Shown here piece by piece: positions 36,124-45,176 of a stretch of 64,000 bases of DNA. A program made the translations under genes and the position numbers. The notes below the pieces were generated by a model that worked only from the letters and a program-made list of their open reading frames with translations, did not search any database and was not told the origin of the DNA. This DNA comes from Paenibacillus lignilyticus (GTDB lineage: Bacteria > Bacillota > Bacilli > Paenibacillales > Paenibacillaceae), in NCBI RefSeq assembly GCF_017942085.1, contig NZ_JAGKSP010000002.1, positions 868,001 through 932,000 on the forward strand, in the 5' to 3' direction. Numbering within the stretch: position 1 is the first letter of the stretch; each line of letters begins with the position of its first letter.

Positions 36124-36219
36124 CTACATAACCCGATAACTGCCCCTTATTTTAGTTTTTTTAAGTAAATCGGACGTTTGCTCGTCCATCATCATCGGAC
36201 ATTCTTGATGTAAATACAT
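36124..36219 (-). CDS. Possible 31-residue peptide gene
   Basis: The ATG at 36219 follows GGGAGGATGATAAAT. The product (MYLHQECPMMMDEQTSDLLK, then KTKIRGSYRVM) has no known relatives to me. It is divergent from the spore-protein-like gene and could be the 5' stub of a lost gene. Confidence 0.3.
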   Translation of the reverse strand: MYLHQECPMMMDEQTSDLLKKTKIRGSYRVM

Positions 36220-36285
36220 ATTTATCATCCTCCCATGGGCAATATAGATTTTGTTGTCATTTAAATTTAATAAGGAGGATGCAGT

Positions 36286-36474
36286 ATGCAAAATGAACAA
36301 CATGAAGTGTCTAAAGCTGATGTGCAATCCGTTAAGCTGAATAAACTTCCAGTTGCAGGAGCCGCGGATACGGAATTTTCTTCCGAGGAATCAGCTGAAG
36401 TATTGCAGCACAACCCTGAAGCGAATGAAGCTGCAGCTAACGCATCAGCAAAAGAAGTTCTGGATGAATTCTAA
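36286..36474 (+). CDS. Gamma-type small acid-soluble spore protein-like
   Basis: 62 residues, acidic and Ala/Glu-rich. ADVQSVK, TEFSSEESAEVLQHN and EANEAAANASAKEV recall the EFASET-DAQQVRxQN blocks of gamma SASPs, including the pattern around the spore-protease cleavage site. A strong AAGGAGG site precedes the ATG. Gamma SASPs are amino-acid stores in spores. The match is partial, so the call is moderate. Confidence 0.55.
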   Translation: MQNEQHEVSKADVQSVKLNKLPVAGAADTEFSSEESAEVLQHNPEANEAAANASAKEVLDEF

Positions 36475-36553
36475 ATAATATAAAGCAAAATGCCCGGATC
36501 CTAACCGGTTACATTTGTTTAATAATCAAGGCCCTTAATCAGTTAGTAGAATA

Positions 36554-36581
36554 AAAGCTTTGGCGGCTTCGCCAAAGCTTT
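36554..36581. terminator. Bidirectional hairpin terminator
   Basis: A perfect 12-bp stem AAAGCTTTGGCG/CGCCAAAGCTTT around GCTT, between the convergent spore-protein-like gene and the aldehyde dehydrogenase. Confidence 0.8.
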
Positions 36582-36585
36582 ATTG

Positions 36586-38067
36586 TTATTGCATATTAAT
36601 CCAAACGCTTTTCACTTCGGTGTAGTTGCGAAGAGCATAGTCCCCCATTTCGCGCCCTATGCCGGATTGTTTGTATCCGCCAAACGGAGAAGCGGCGTCA
36701 AACATGTTATAGCAGTTCACCCACACCGTGCCGGCGCGAAGCCGGTTGGCTGCGTAGTGCGCGTTTTTGAGGTTCTCGGTCCAAAGACCGGCAGCAAGTC
36801 CGTATTCACTGTTATTGGCACGATCGATCACTTCATCGATGGATTCAAACGGAATCGCGCATACAACCGGACCAAAGATCTCTTCGCGGGCAATGGTCAT
36901 CGACTCGTCAACGGCGGCAAAGATCGTCGGTTTGACGTAGTAGCCCGCATCAAAGCGGTCCTCCCCGCCACAAACAAGCTCCGCACCTTCCACACGTCCT
37001 TGGCGAATATAGCCAAGCACTTTTTGCTGCTGCTCCAGCGACACAAGTGGACCCATTTCTGTGTCAGCGTGAATGCCGGGTCCCTGCTTAATTTTTGCTG
37101 CGAAGGACGCCATGTCAGCAACCACGTTGTCATACGCTTTTTTCTGAACGTACACGCGGCTGCCTGCGCAGCACACCTGCCCTTGGTTAAACATCACGCC
37201 TGAAAGCGCACCGGGGATGGCTCGAGAGAGATCCGCATCAGGCAAAATAATGTTCGGTGATTTACCTCCAAGCTCAAGGGTGACACGTTTGACATGGTCC
37301 GCCGCTTGACGCGCGATGAGCTTACCGACTTCCGTGGATCCGGTGAAGGCAATTTTATTCACGTCGGGGTGAGTGACAAGCGCTTGACCTGCCGTTTCGC
37401 CAAAGCCTGGGACAATGTTAACGACGCCGTCTGGAAAACCGGCTTCTTGAATGAGCCTTGCCAAATAAAGCGCGGACAGCGGCGTTTGTTCTGCCGGTTT
37501 TAAAACGACGGTGCAGCCCGCGGCAAGAGCGGGACCGAGTTTCCATGCTGCCATTAAAAGTGGGAAGTTCCACGGGATGATTTGTCCGACAACGCCGACA
37601 GGCTCGTGGCGGGTGTAGTTGAAGTACTCACCGGCAACGGGAATCGTTTGTCCGGTAATTTTGGTTGCCCATCCGCCGTAGTAGCGGAAATGATCTATCG
37701 CAAGCGGAAGATCGGCTGCGCGAGTTTCGCGAATCGGCTTACCGTTATCTAACGACTCGAGCTGCGCAATCTCTTCGCGGTTTGCTTCAATTAAATCGGC
37801 AAGTTTAAACAAGAGGCGACCACGCTCAGAGGCGCTCATCGTACGCCACGGACCGCTTTCAAAGGCGCGTCTTGCCGCAGAAACGGCGCGGTTAATATCC
37901 TCTTCTTTGCCTTCATGCACCTGAGCAAGCAGCTCTCCGGTTGCCGGATTGTAACTTACGAACGTTTTGCCTTCTGCCGAAGGTACAAATTGACCGTTGA
38001 TGAACAGTTGTTGCGGCTGCTTGAGTTGATTTTCGATCGTTTGGTTTACTTTAACTTCCTGTGTCAG
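36586..38067 (-). CDS. Aldehyde dehydrogenase (NAD(P)+)
   Basis: About 493 residues, usual ALDH length. [20 protein letters not shown] (Rossmann region), [11 protein letters not shown] with the general base Glu and [15 protein letters not shown] with the catalytic Cys are all present. [20 protein letters not shown] closes the protein. The start is unusual: a GGAGGG site sits 8 bases before a CTG at 38067, while the in-frame ATG at 38082 has no site. It oxidises an aldehyde to an acid; substrate unknown. Confidence 0.9.
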   Translation of the reverse strand: MTQEVKVNQTIENQLKQPQQLFINGQFVPSAEGKTFVSYNPATGELLAQVHEGKEEDINRAVSAARRAFESGPWRTMSASERGRLLFKLADLIEANREEIAQLESLDNGKPIRETRAADLPLAIDHFRYYGGWATKITGQTIPVAGEYFNYTRHEPVGVVGQIIPWNFPLLMAAWKLGPALAAGCTVVLKPAEQTPLSALYLARLIQEAGFPDGVVNIVPGFGETAGQALVTHPDVNKIAFTGSTEVGKLIARQAADHVKRVTLELGGKSPNIILPDADLSRAIPGALSGVMFNQGQVCCAGSRVYVQKKAYDNVVADMASFAAKIKQGPGIHADTEMGPLVSLEQQQKVLGYIRQGRVEGAELVCGGEDRFDAGYYVKPTIFAAVDESMTIAREEIFGPVVCAIPFESIDEVIDRANNSEYGLAAGLWTENLKNAHYAANRLRAGTVWVNCYNMFDAASPFGGYKQSGIGREMGDYALRNYTEVKSVWINMQ

Positions 38068-38298
38068 TTGACATCCCTCCATTTGAGATTTGTTTTCACT
38101 ACAATCACAAATATATGGGGGAATGTCCATTTTAATAACTGAGCAAAAAAACGTAGCGCAACGAAAATGGAGCAGCTGCGGATCGCAAACTGCTCCATTG
38201 TTCATTGAAATATCATGCCCGTTAACGCAGTGGATGGTTCTATTCGTATCCAAGTTCACTGATGTATTGGGCTGTCCTTGAGCGCCCGCAAGTTACTG

Positions 38299-38811
38299 TC
38301 ATTGGCGTTCATTTGCTTCGATTTGATGGAGGATTTCGTCAACGACGTACGCGATCGGTGCGGTGGCGTCGATTAAAATCCCGTTTTGGGGAACGCCTTC
38401 CTTCGTTTGATGCAAGCGCCGAACGATTTCCCGTTCCTCTGGTCTGCCACCCCAGTCAGTTGGGTCCAGTGCCACTCGCTCATCAATCCGCCGAAGACAG
38501 GTTTCCAGGTCGACCTCAAGGACATACACACTGTCGAATAGATCAATGAATTTGGGGAAATTCCGCGAACCACCGCAGAAAAACGTTACCGCCTCATCTT
38601 GATTGGCGACTAAAGCTTTTACTTTATCTACATGCCAAATGTGGTGTTCGGGTTTGAAGCCATCCGTCGGGGTACCGGTTTCCGGGTCGCCTTGATAAGC
38701 CAATTCACGGTCACCATGAATGGCATGGTAGCCGCGCCGCTGCAATTCGTTGCAGACCGTAGTTTTGCCGGCGCCGGAAACGCCTTCAATCAGATAATTC
38801 CTAATACCCAT
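38299..38811 (-). CDS. P-loop kinase/AAA-family nucleoside-kinase-like protein
   Basis: 170 residues. Walker A GVSGAGKT is at about residues 10-17, followed by the lid-type segment RRIDERVALDPTDWGGRPEE. ATG 38811 has TGGAGGG upstream. The family resembles small-molecule kinases of unknown substrate. A broken paralogue lies at 44945-45076. Confidence 0.75.
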   Translation of the reverse strand: MGIRNYLIEGVSGAGKTTVCNELQRRGYHAIHGDRELAYQGDPETGTPTDGFKPEHHIWHVDKVKALVANQDEAVTFFCGGSRNFPKFIDLFDSVYVLEVDLETCLRRIDERVALDPTDWGGRPEEREIVRRLHQTKEGVPQNGILIDATAPIAYVVDEILHQIEANERQ

Positions 38812-38896
38812 GACAGACCCTCCATTCGACTGGAAAAGCACAATAAATTTTCGGACAATGTTCCTGTCAACCGACAGAAATAAAGTACTCGCAATA

Positions 38897-39784
38897 TTAA
38901 ACCTCTCCTGCCAAAAGCTTGTACAATGCTTGAGTGCCGCTGTTCTCTTCTCCTTTGCTTGCAAGCTCATCATATAATGATTTGGCTAATTCAAGCCCGG
39001 GTGTTAATAATCCCATTTCTTTGGCAGCATCAAGAGCAATCCCCATATCTTTAATGAAGTGCTTGACATAAAAGCCGGGCTCGAAATTTCCGTTGATCAT
39101 TCGCGGTCCCAGATTACTTAATGACCAGCTCCCGGCTGCTCCGGTTTCTATGCTTTTCAATACGGTATCAGGATCAAGTCCTGCTCTTTCAGCATATACG
39201 ATCGCTTCACAGACACCAATCATAGTGGATGCTATTGCAATTTGGTTGCACATCTTTGTATGTTGTCCGGCACCTGAATCGCCTTGCAATTGGATATTCT
39301 TGCCGATGATTTGAAAAATCGGAAGCAGTGCTTCGAAAGCAGAAGCGTCTCCACCAACCATGATCGCTAATCTGGCTTCTCTTGCCCCAATATCGCCGCC
39401 GGAAACCGGCGCGTCAACTGCGTAAATTCCATTCTTTTTCGATTCCAAATAAATTCTTCTCGCCAATGATGGTGTAGATGTTGTCATATCTATGACATAT
39501 GTGCCTGCTTTTGCATTTGATATGATTCCGTCTTGTCCAAAATAGATTTCTTCCACATCTTTAGGATATCCCACCATAGTAATAACAACATTTGCTTGTG
39601 AAACTACCTCCGCTACAGTATTCTTCCAAACTGCGCCTTGAGTGATCAGTTCATCTGACCGACTTTTTGTCCGATTATAAACGATTATAGAATATCCTGC
39701 CTTCAACAGATGACCGGCCATGCTCTTACCCATTACGCCTGTACCAATAAAACCAATTACAGTATTATCTTTACTAAGCATCAT
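38897..39784 (-). CDS. Beta-hydroxyacid dehydrogenase (3-hydroxyisobutyrate dehydrogenase family)
   Basis: 295 residues. GFIGTGVMGKSMAGHLLKAG is the N-terminal NAD(P) site, DAPVSGGDIGAREARLAIMV the substrate-binding block and GAGQHTKMCNQ carries the catalytic Lys. AAGGAG precedes the ATG. It oxidises beta-hydroxy acids or reduces short semialdehydes. Exact substrate unknown. Confidence 0.88.
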   Translation of the reverse strand: MMLSKDNTVIGFIGTGVMGKSMAGHLLKAGYSIIVYNRTKSRSDELITQGAVWKNTVAEVVSQANVVITMVGYPKDVEEIYFGQDGIISNAKAGTYVIDMTTSTPSLARRIYLESKKNGIYAVDAPVSGGDIGAREARLAIMVGGDASAFEALLPIFQIIGKNIQLQGDSGAGQHTKMCNQIAIASTMIGVCEAIVYAERAGLDPDTVLKSIETGAAGSWSLSNLGPRMINGNFEPGFYVKHFIKDMGIALDAAKEMGLLTPGLELAKSLYDELASKGEENSGTQALYKLLAGEV

Positions 39785-39874
39785 AAGTGCGCTCCTTTAA
39801 ATTAGAGAATGTCAAAACGTCCTTAGTTTTCTTTATTTTATCATTTCTCTCCATTCAACTAAACTGCCGTCAGC

Positions 39875-40273
39875 TCAACAGGCTGCCATTTGATCAATTT
39901 TCTTTGTTGTGCTATTGTGTCCCGTTAGCTGGGCAAAAGCTCGATAAACCTTCGAAATAACCGCCCTATTTTCTCGAAATGCGTAGCATCTGAGAAACTT
40001 AGCCTGAATGACTTCACTTCCTATTTTATTAATAAACCCAAATCGATTATTTTGGCTAAACATAGCTAACCCACATTGGAATTCTCGCAGCCAAAAATAA
40101 TTGGTACGGAGAACCTCATTCCCCTCGTAATCGATTAAAGAACAAACATCATTGCGAACAACTGGCGCATAACCTTCACTAAAATAGCCAGTTGAGTCAT
40201 ATATTGCTTCTATTTTCAATTCCCCACTTTCATCTATAAATCCGTATTTAGCATTCAGTCTAATCCACCACTT
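39875..40273 (-). pseudogene. WG-repeat protein fragment ending in an intergenic repeat
   Basis: The frame opens after a stop at 40276 without a start codon: KYGFIDESGELKIEAIYD, then FGFINKIGSEVIQAKF, typical WG/KWG beta-repeat strands. Its last 18 codons (QLTGHNSTTKKIDQMAAC) are read from the hairpin-plus-tail repeat at 39876-39929. Both ends of the original gene are therefore lost. Confidence 0.6.
39876..39929 (+). repeat. Hairpin-plus-tail intergenic repeat, copy 2
   Basis: CAACAGGCTGCC...TTTGTTG followed by TGCTATTGTGTCCCGTTAGC; the layout is the same as copy 1 at 21438. Confidence 0.65.
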
Positions 40274-40352
40274 TCACTTTATATTTTTCCGAAAATCTTC
40301 CGATACATAATACCACAAATTGGAACAAATCCTCCCCATTACTTCAATGGAA

Positions 40353-40414
40353 ACGGCAGCTGACCATCAAGCCAGCTGCCGTCGTATTGTATTGAGCGAT
40401 AGTGTCCCGTTAGC
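40353..40414 (+). repeat. Hairpin-plus-tail intergenic repeat, copy 3
   Basis: ACGGCAGCTG...CAGCTGCCGT hairpin, then GCGATAGTGTCCCGTTAGC. It lies close to the left side of the IS110 remnant. Confidence 0.65.
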
Positions 40415-40615
40415 CATACATGCAGCGCAAGTAACAGCGCTGCACCACAGAGCATGAAAATAGAAATGCCGTCAATAATGCTACTACGGCTGGGAGAAGA
40501 AGGTCGATCAACTATGGTGCGTTAGAGCCCATCCGTTAGTCTGACTCCGACGACCACGGTGCATCACAGAATGTCGCTCCCCTTTGGGGAAGCACTCATG
40601 GTAGATTAATCCTAT

Positions 40616-41686
40616 TTGGTTTGTTGCACCAGCTCCAATTACAGAGCCGTAGAAAGGAACCTTTCAATGGATGTTCTCATTGAACGCGAAGACATTGAGT
40701 TTTTAGTGGTGAATGCCCAACATATGAAGGCACTTCCAGGTCGAAAAACCGATGTCAAAGACGCGGAGTGGATTGCCCAACTACTTCGCCACGGACTGCT
40801 GAAGGCTAGTTTTATTCCAAACCGAACTCAACGCGAACTCAGGGAATTAGTTCGCTACCGTCGAAGCATCATTGAAGAACGTGCCAGGCAGCACAATCGA
40901 ATTCAAAAGGTTTTAGAGGGCGCAAACATCAAACTCGGGTCCGTTGTTTCCGATATTATGGGCGTCTCATCTAAAGATATGCTTCGTGCAATTGCAGATG
41001 GCGAAGACGATCCTGAGAAACTAGCAAACCTAGCTCGACGCACACTAGAAAAGAAGAAATCCGAACTTGAACTGGCTCTGCGCGGCTACGTAAACCCTCA
41101 TCAACGTCTAATGATCAAAACCATTCTAACCCACATCGATTTTCTGTCGGAACAAATTGAGATGTTAGATCAAGAGGTTGCCAAGAGAGTTAGCTCATTT
41201 CAGGAAGATGTAGAACGCCTGGACTCCATACCAGGTATAGCTCCTCGAATGGCGGAACAGATCTTAGCTGAACTTGGAACAAACATTGAGAAACAGTTTC
41301 CTAGTGCGGCTCATCTATGTTCTTCGGCAGCTTTAGTTCCTGGCCATAATGAGAGCGCAGGCAAACGGAAGTCTTCCAAAGGAAAGAAGGGAAACAAATA
41401 TTTACAATCCGCTTTAACAGAAGCTGCACATTCAGTAGGCGCATCCAAAAACTACCTTGGTGCAATGTATCGCCGAGCACTCGCTAAAAAAGGCAGGAAA
41501 CGAGCCGCTATTATAGTTGCTCATGCCATGTTAAGAATCGCTTACTGTTTGCTATATAGAAAAGAAATGTATGTAGACTTAGGCGAAGACTATTTTGAAA
41601 GGCATAAACAAGCAGCTGTTGTTAGGAATTCCGTTCGAAGACTTGAAAGCTTAGGATATTCCGTTTCAATCACAGAGGTTTCTTGA
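40616..41686 (+). mobile_element. IS110-family transposase, N-terminally truncated (element 1)
   Basis: The recognisable product starts near 40670 with IEFLVVNAQHMKALPGRKTD, then VKDAEWIAQLL. The Transposase_20 region follows (LDSIPGIAPRMAEQILAELG, later NESAGKRKSSKGKKGNKYL) and is intact to the stop. The first roughly 60 residues of the DEDD domain, with the first catalytic Asp, are missing, so it is inactive. The 180 bases upstream carry no gene and may be old element end sequence. Confidence 0.85.
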
Positions 41687-41703
41687 TCTACTATTTTCGA
41701 GGA

Positions 41704-41978
41704 TTAATTAACTAGGTGCTGCTCCTTTGAAAATCTAAAGAACTGCACCTTTCTTTGATATTGTTTTTTTAAAAATTTTTCTACTTTCCTAAGCCATTCA
41801 GGCTTATAAAAGTAACTTGTTGGAGTTCCCTGGTAACCCTCGTCATCCCAACCCATACTTTTCAGTTTAGTGGAGGTACATCTCTGTATAACATATTGAT
41901 AAATGTATTTTCACTTAAATTGTCATACCACATGAAGTTCCCCGCCTTTAATGAGATAATGTTCTTGTCACCCGACAA
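41704..41978 (-). pseudogene. Unrecognised gene fragment with frameshift
   Basis: Two frames join near 41864. The first reads AGNFMWYDNLSENTFINMLY to a stop at 41862. The second reads LKSMGWDDEGYQGTPTSYFY and continues to a stop at 41704. The composition is that of a normal soluble protein, but no start is present. It could be an immunity-type protein; I cannot name the family. The rest of 41687-42236 holds only the hairpin at 42085. Confidence 0.45.
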
Positions 41979-42084
41979 TTAATAATTAAATGTCGCGTGC
42001 TTCGATTGATCTCAGCTTAGTCTATTCTATGACGAAGTTGATTTTAGTTGTTCGAACAACTACCGGGGAACGTTTGTTCAATTA

Positions 42085-42137
42085 AACAGCAGCAGTCTTG
42101 GACTTTGTTTCTCGTTCAAAGCCTGCTGTTGTTTTTG
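42085..42137 (+). terminator. Hairpin with T run
   Basis: AACAGCAG and CTGCTGTT arms with a partly paired interior, then GTTTTTG. No intact plus-strand gene ends just before it. Confidence 0.4.
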
Positions 42138-42236
42138 GGTCCAGTCTATTACTTTTTTTGCTCAAAATAATGACGGAACGCAGCTCCGGCTTAGTTTAAA
42201 AAATGGCTTCCCTTATTTCCGCTCACTTCAGTTCCA

Positions 42237-44699
42237 CTAACCAGAAGTTGGAGCAAATACCTCAAACCTCCATAACGAGTACCCGTAAGCCGAACCCCGC
42301 TTCAGACCCAGCATCCGTACATATCTTGCGCTCTTGGCTGAGAACGAGATATCGTCGATCCCCCCGTCCCCGGAAGTGGTCGCGAATACATCCGTCCAGG
42401 TCTTGGCATCATTCGATACTTGGATCTTGTAGGCTTTCGCATAGGCTGCCTCCCAGCTCAGATAAACCCGGTTCACCGTCTTGACCGCGCCGAGATCGGC
42501 ATAGATCCACTCGTTGTCGGTATAGTTCGAGCCCCAGCGCGTCGCCCCGTCGCCGTCGACCGCGTTAGCGGGCGCAAGCATTGCAACATGGGTCGAGCTG
42601 GCCGCGACTGCAGCACCGGCGGCGAGGTTAATGCCGTACAGATGGATGTTTTCCAATCCCGCGTGAGCCATCTTCATAATGCTGACCATATCCGTGTATG
42701 GCTGATCCTGCTGATTAACGAGTCCGATATTGTAGCTTTCTCCGTCCACGCGTCCGGTGACGGCCTGATCGAAATAAGCATACCAGCCTGAGCCGACGAA
42801 CAGCGGATTCTGTGCCTGGCTTTCCGCGAATGCCCGGTAGGCTACTCCCCGCTCAACGGTACTGGTCGTCTTCGTAGGGGCGCTGATATATGACAAACCG
42901 CGGTCGGACGAGCCGAAGGAATGCTCGAGATTGAGCAGCGGCTTCCCGAAAGCCTCGTATTCGTCCATCCAGCTGCCATCCCTCGTATAACTGTCCACCG
43001 AGAAGGCATCGACATACGGCATCGCCCCCCGATCCCAATCCAAGCTCGTTCGCCAAGTAGGGACGATAGTGGAGCCGAGAAACAAATGATTCGGGTCATT
43101 CCGCTTCAGGATGTCGCGGATCATAGCGTAATACGTCTCGGATGCCAAGGTGATAAAGCCGGATACGTCCGCAGAGGATACCTTGGTGATTGCGATCGGA
43201 GTGTCCTTGAGCGCGTTGAACGAAACGGCGTTCATGCCGAGCAGCATATTGACGTTATCGAGACTGCCGTGCCGCGTGGCATAATAATCGACGAAGGCGC
43301 CCTTCGCCGGAGAATCCGCCCCGTACATCAGCAGCTCTTTGACGATATCGGTTGTCCAGCCGGCTTCGTTATCGTAGGTGTAGCCGATTAACCACTTGCT
43401 GGCACGCGCGTTTTGCAGCTGCGTCTTTAGCGAACTCTCGATGATCGGCGCGGTCTGAGGATCGAACACGTCGTACGACCATAGGATTCTTCGCAAGTTA
43501 GCAGGGTCCTGCAGCACCTGAACGTACGGAAAAGCGACGCCCTTCGGCTTGGTCCACTTGCTGAAGGCGTTGAACCCCCACTGTATCAGGCGTTTGCGCG
43601 TGATATCCCCCCATTTCGCCTCGTAATCGCTGCCGTACTTCTTCATTACATTCGAGACTATGAAGTTGACGTACTCGCCGTTCTCGTCCTTGGTATAAGC
43701 CGGCGCGTAGAGCGTCCGGTCGGGCAGCTGCTCGAAAATTTGCCTTGGCGTGCCGTCCGGCTTCTGCGTCGGCGTCTTGTAGCCGGCTTCCCATAAACTT
43801 GCGGCATCCACCCCTTTCAATAAGAAAGGATACCCGTCCGGCGTAATGAACCACCATTTGCCGTTGACCTGCTCCAGCCTGAAATAGCCGGTACTCTCGT
43901 ATTTCCCAATACGCTTGATGCCGCCGTAAGGATCGTAGATTGCCGGGTCATATGCGACGTTCGCCAAGGCGACGGCTTCGTCCGTATAGTTCTGACGCAG
44001 CTGCGCGTCGGAGGTGATTTTACCCGGCCAAGCATCGTTTATCCATTGGCCGTAACGATCCGCCAGCAAGGCGTCCTTGTTCAGCTCGGCCTTTAGCTGC
44101 TCCGCGGTGAACGAGGGCTTCGGATTTTGCCCCGGCGTGCCGCTGCCTTGCGTGATTTCAACTTCCGTCAGAGGGATATGCTGAAAGGCTTGCGTGCGTG
44201 TGATGTCCAGCACGATGAACCTGGCCGTCACGCCCGCCATCGGCACGTTGACCGTATAGTTCAGCTCGGTGCCTTGTCTGATATGCCTGGTTGCGATGTA
44301 ATAACCCGTCGCCGCTTCCGTGCGGTATTTGACGGTCATATCTTTGAAGCCCCAGTATTTGTTCGGTGAGTTCATCACCACACGCAATTGATCAAGGGGA
44401 TAGTCCCTGAGCAAGTCGATCACCACATGCACCGTCATCGGCGATTTCGCTTTCCCCATCCAGCCTGCATAGGCGGTTGTTCCGTCATACAATACGCCTT
44501 TCGCCGCCGCCATCAGACCGGTCGATAGCAGATCCGGTGAATTGCCTCCATCCGGAGAGACACTATAGACATAATTGCCCGTTTTGAGCATCGTTCCTTC
44601 ACCTCGAGCATGACCGACTGGAATAAATGCCGCCAAGGCGGTCATTGCCATTAGGAACGCCAACACAATTCTTGTATACATCATTACCCCGTTCTTCAT
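42237..44699 (-). CDS. Secreted GH50/agarase-like glycoside hydrolase with C-terminal discoidin (CBM32-like) domain
   Basis: 820 residues. A signal peptide (about 1-32, cleavage near GHARGEG) and an N-terminal beta-sandwich are followed by a TIM-barrel catalytic domain: WWFITPDGYPFLLKGVDAA, GYTYDNEAGW with the acid/base Glu, and KPLLNLEHSFG with the likely nucleophile. The last 130 residues form an F5/8-type-C module (WEAAYAKAYKIQVSNDAKTW). The fold and motifs fit agarase-type GH50-like enzymes that split galactans. It is downstream of importer 4 and its PHP gene. Substrate inferred only. Confidence 0.75.
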   Translation of the reverse strand: MKNGVMMYTRIVLAFLMAMTALAAFIPVGHARGEGTMLKTGNYVYSVSPDGGNSPDLLSTGLMAAAKGVLYDGTTAYAGWMGKAKSPMTVHVVIDLLRDYPLDQLRVVMNSPNKYWGFKDMTVKYRTEAATGYYIATRHIRQGTELNYTVNVPMAGVTARFIVLDITRTQAFQHIPLTEVEITQGSGTPGQNPKPSFTAEQLKAELNKDALLADRYGQWINDAWPGKITSDAQLRQNYTDEAVALANVAYDPAIYDPYGGIKRIGKYESTGYFRLEQVNGKWWFITPDGYPFLLKGVDAASLWEAGYKTPTQKPDGTPRQIFEQLPDRTLYAPAYTKDENGEYVNFIVSNVMKKYGSDYEAKWGDITRKRLIQWGFNAFSKWTKPKGVAFPYVQVLQDPANLRRILWSYDVFDPQTAPIIESSLKTQLQNARASKWLIGYTYDNEAGWTTDIVKELLMYGADSPAKGAFVDYYATRHGSLDNVNMLLGMNAVSFNALKDTPIAITKVSSADVSGFITLASETYYAMIRDILKRNDPNHLFLGSTIVPTWRTSLDWDRGAMPYVDAFSVDSYTRDGSWMDEYEAFGKPLLNLEHSFGSSDRGLSYISAPTKTTSTVERGVAYRAFAESQAQNPLFVGSGWYAYFDQAVTGRVDGESYNIGLVNQQDQPYTDMVSIMKMAHAGLENIHLYGINLAAGAAVAASSTHVAMLAPANAVDGDGATRWGSNYTDNEWIYADLGAVKTVNRVYLSWEAAYAKAYKIQVSNDAKTWTDVFATTSGDGGIDDISFSAKSARYVRMLGLKRGSAYGYSLWRFEVFAPTSG

Positions 44700-44777
44700 C
44701 CGTTCCAACCTCCTTTCTTCCTGTATCGTCCCCTGCAACGGATATGCTTAGAATTATTTTACCTTAAAACAGAAAAA

Positions 44778-44815
44778 GGTACCCCGGACCCAACGTTGCT
44801 TGAGTCCGAGGTACC
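44778..44815 (-). terminator. Rho-independent terminator after the PHP gene
   Basis: GGTACCTCGGAC pairs with GTCCGGGGTACC (one bulged pair), then TTTTT on the minus strand. It separates the importer 4/PHP unit from the GH50-like gene. Confidence 0.75.
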
Positions 44816-44944
44816 CCAACGACTAGGAAGGCATGCGGGACGCGAAACCTTCCTTACCTATTTTGCGAATCGGAGAGAACCACCCAGTCCGATCGCTCAC
44901 GAAGTGTTAGGTTGTCTGCTGATTCCGCCAAGCCGTCTGCCCCA

Positions 44945-45076
44945 TCAGATCCCGCATGGCGGCCAGATAGCGGTCTTCCGTTTTGCTTCGCTTTGACAGA
45001 CGATCTCGTCAACGACGTGCGCGATCGGTGCGGTGGCGTCGATTATAATATATTCGATTCCATCCGGAAGCTTGCG
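44945..45076 (-). pseudogene. C-terminal scrap of a P-loop kinase paralogue
   Basis: The minus strand reads RKLPDGIEYIIIDATAPIAH then VVDEIVCQ. This is the end of the kinase at 38299 (there ILIDATAPIAYVVDEILHQ), and the DNA is nearly identical over about 45 bases. No start or Walker motif remains. The rest of 44816-45176 shows no gene. Confidence 0.65.
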
Positions 45077-45176
45077 AGGAACTGCGCATTTTCATGGCAA
45101 ACACAGAAACGGTTACTTAACGCCTCGCGGCCGGCCGGTTGCTTCACCGGCTAGTTCCCGTTCAGGCCCCCGTATC

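Noticed and set aside
36586-37203. 206-residue plus-strand ORF
   Set aside because: Antisense within the aldehyde dehydrogenase gene.
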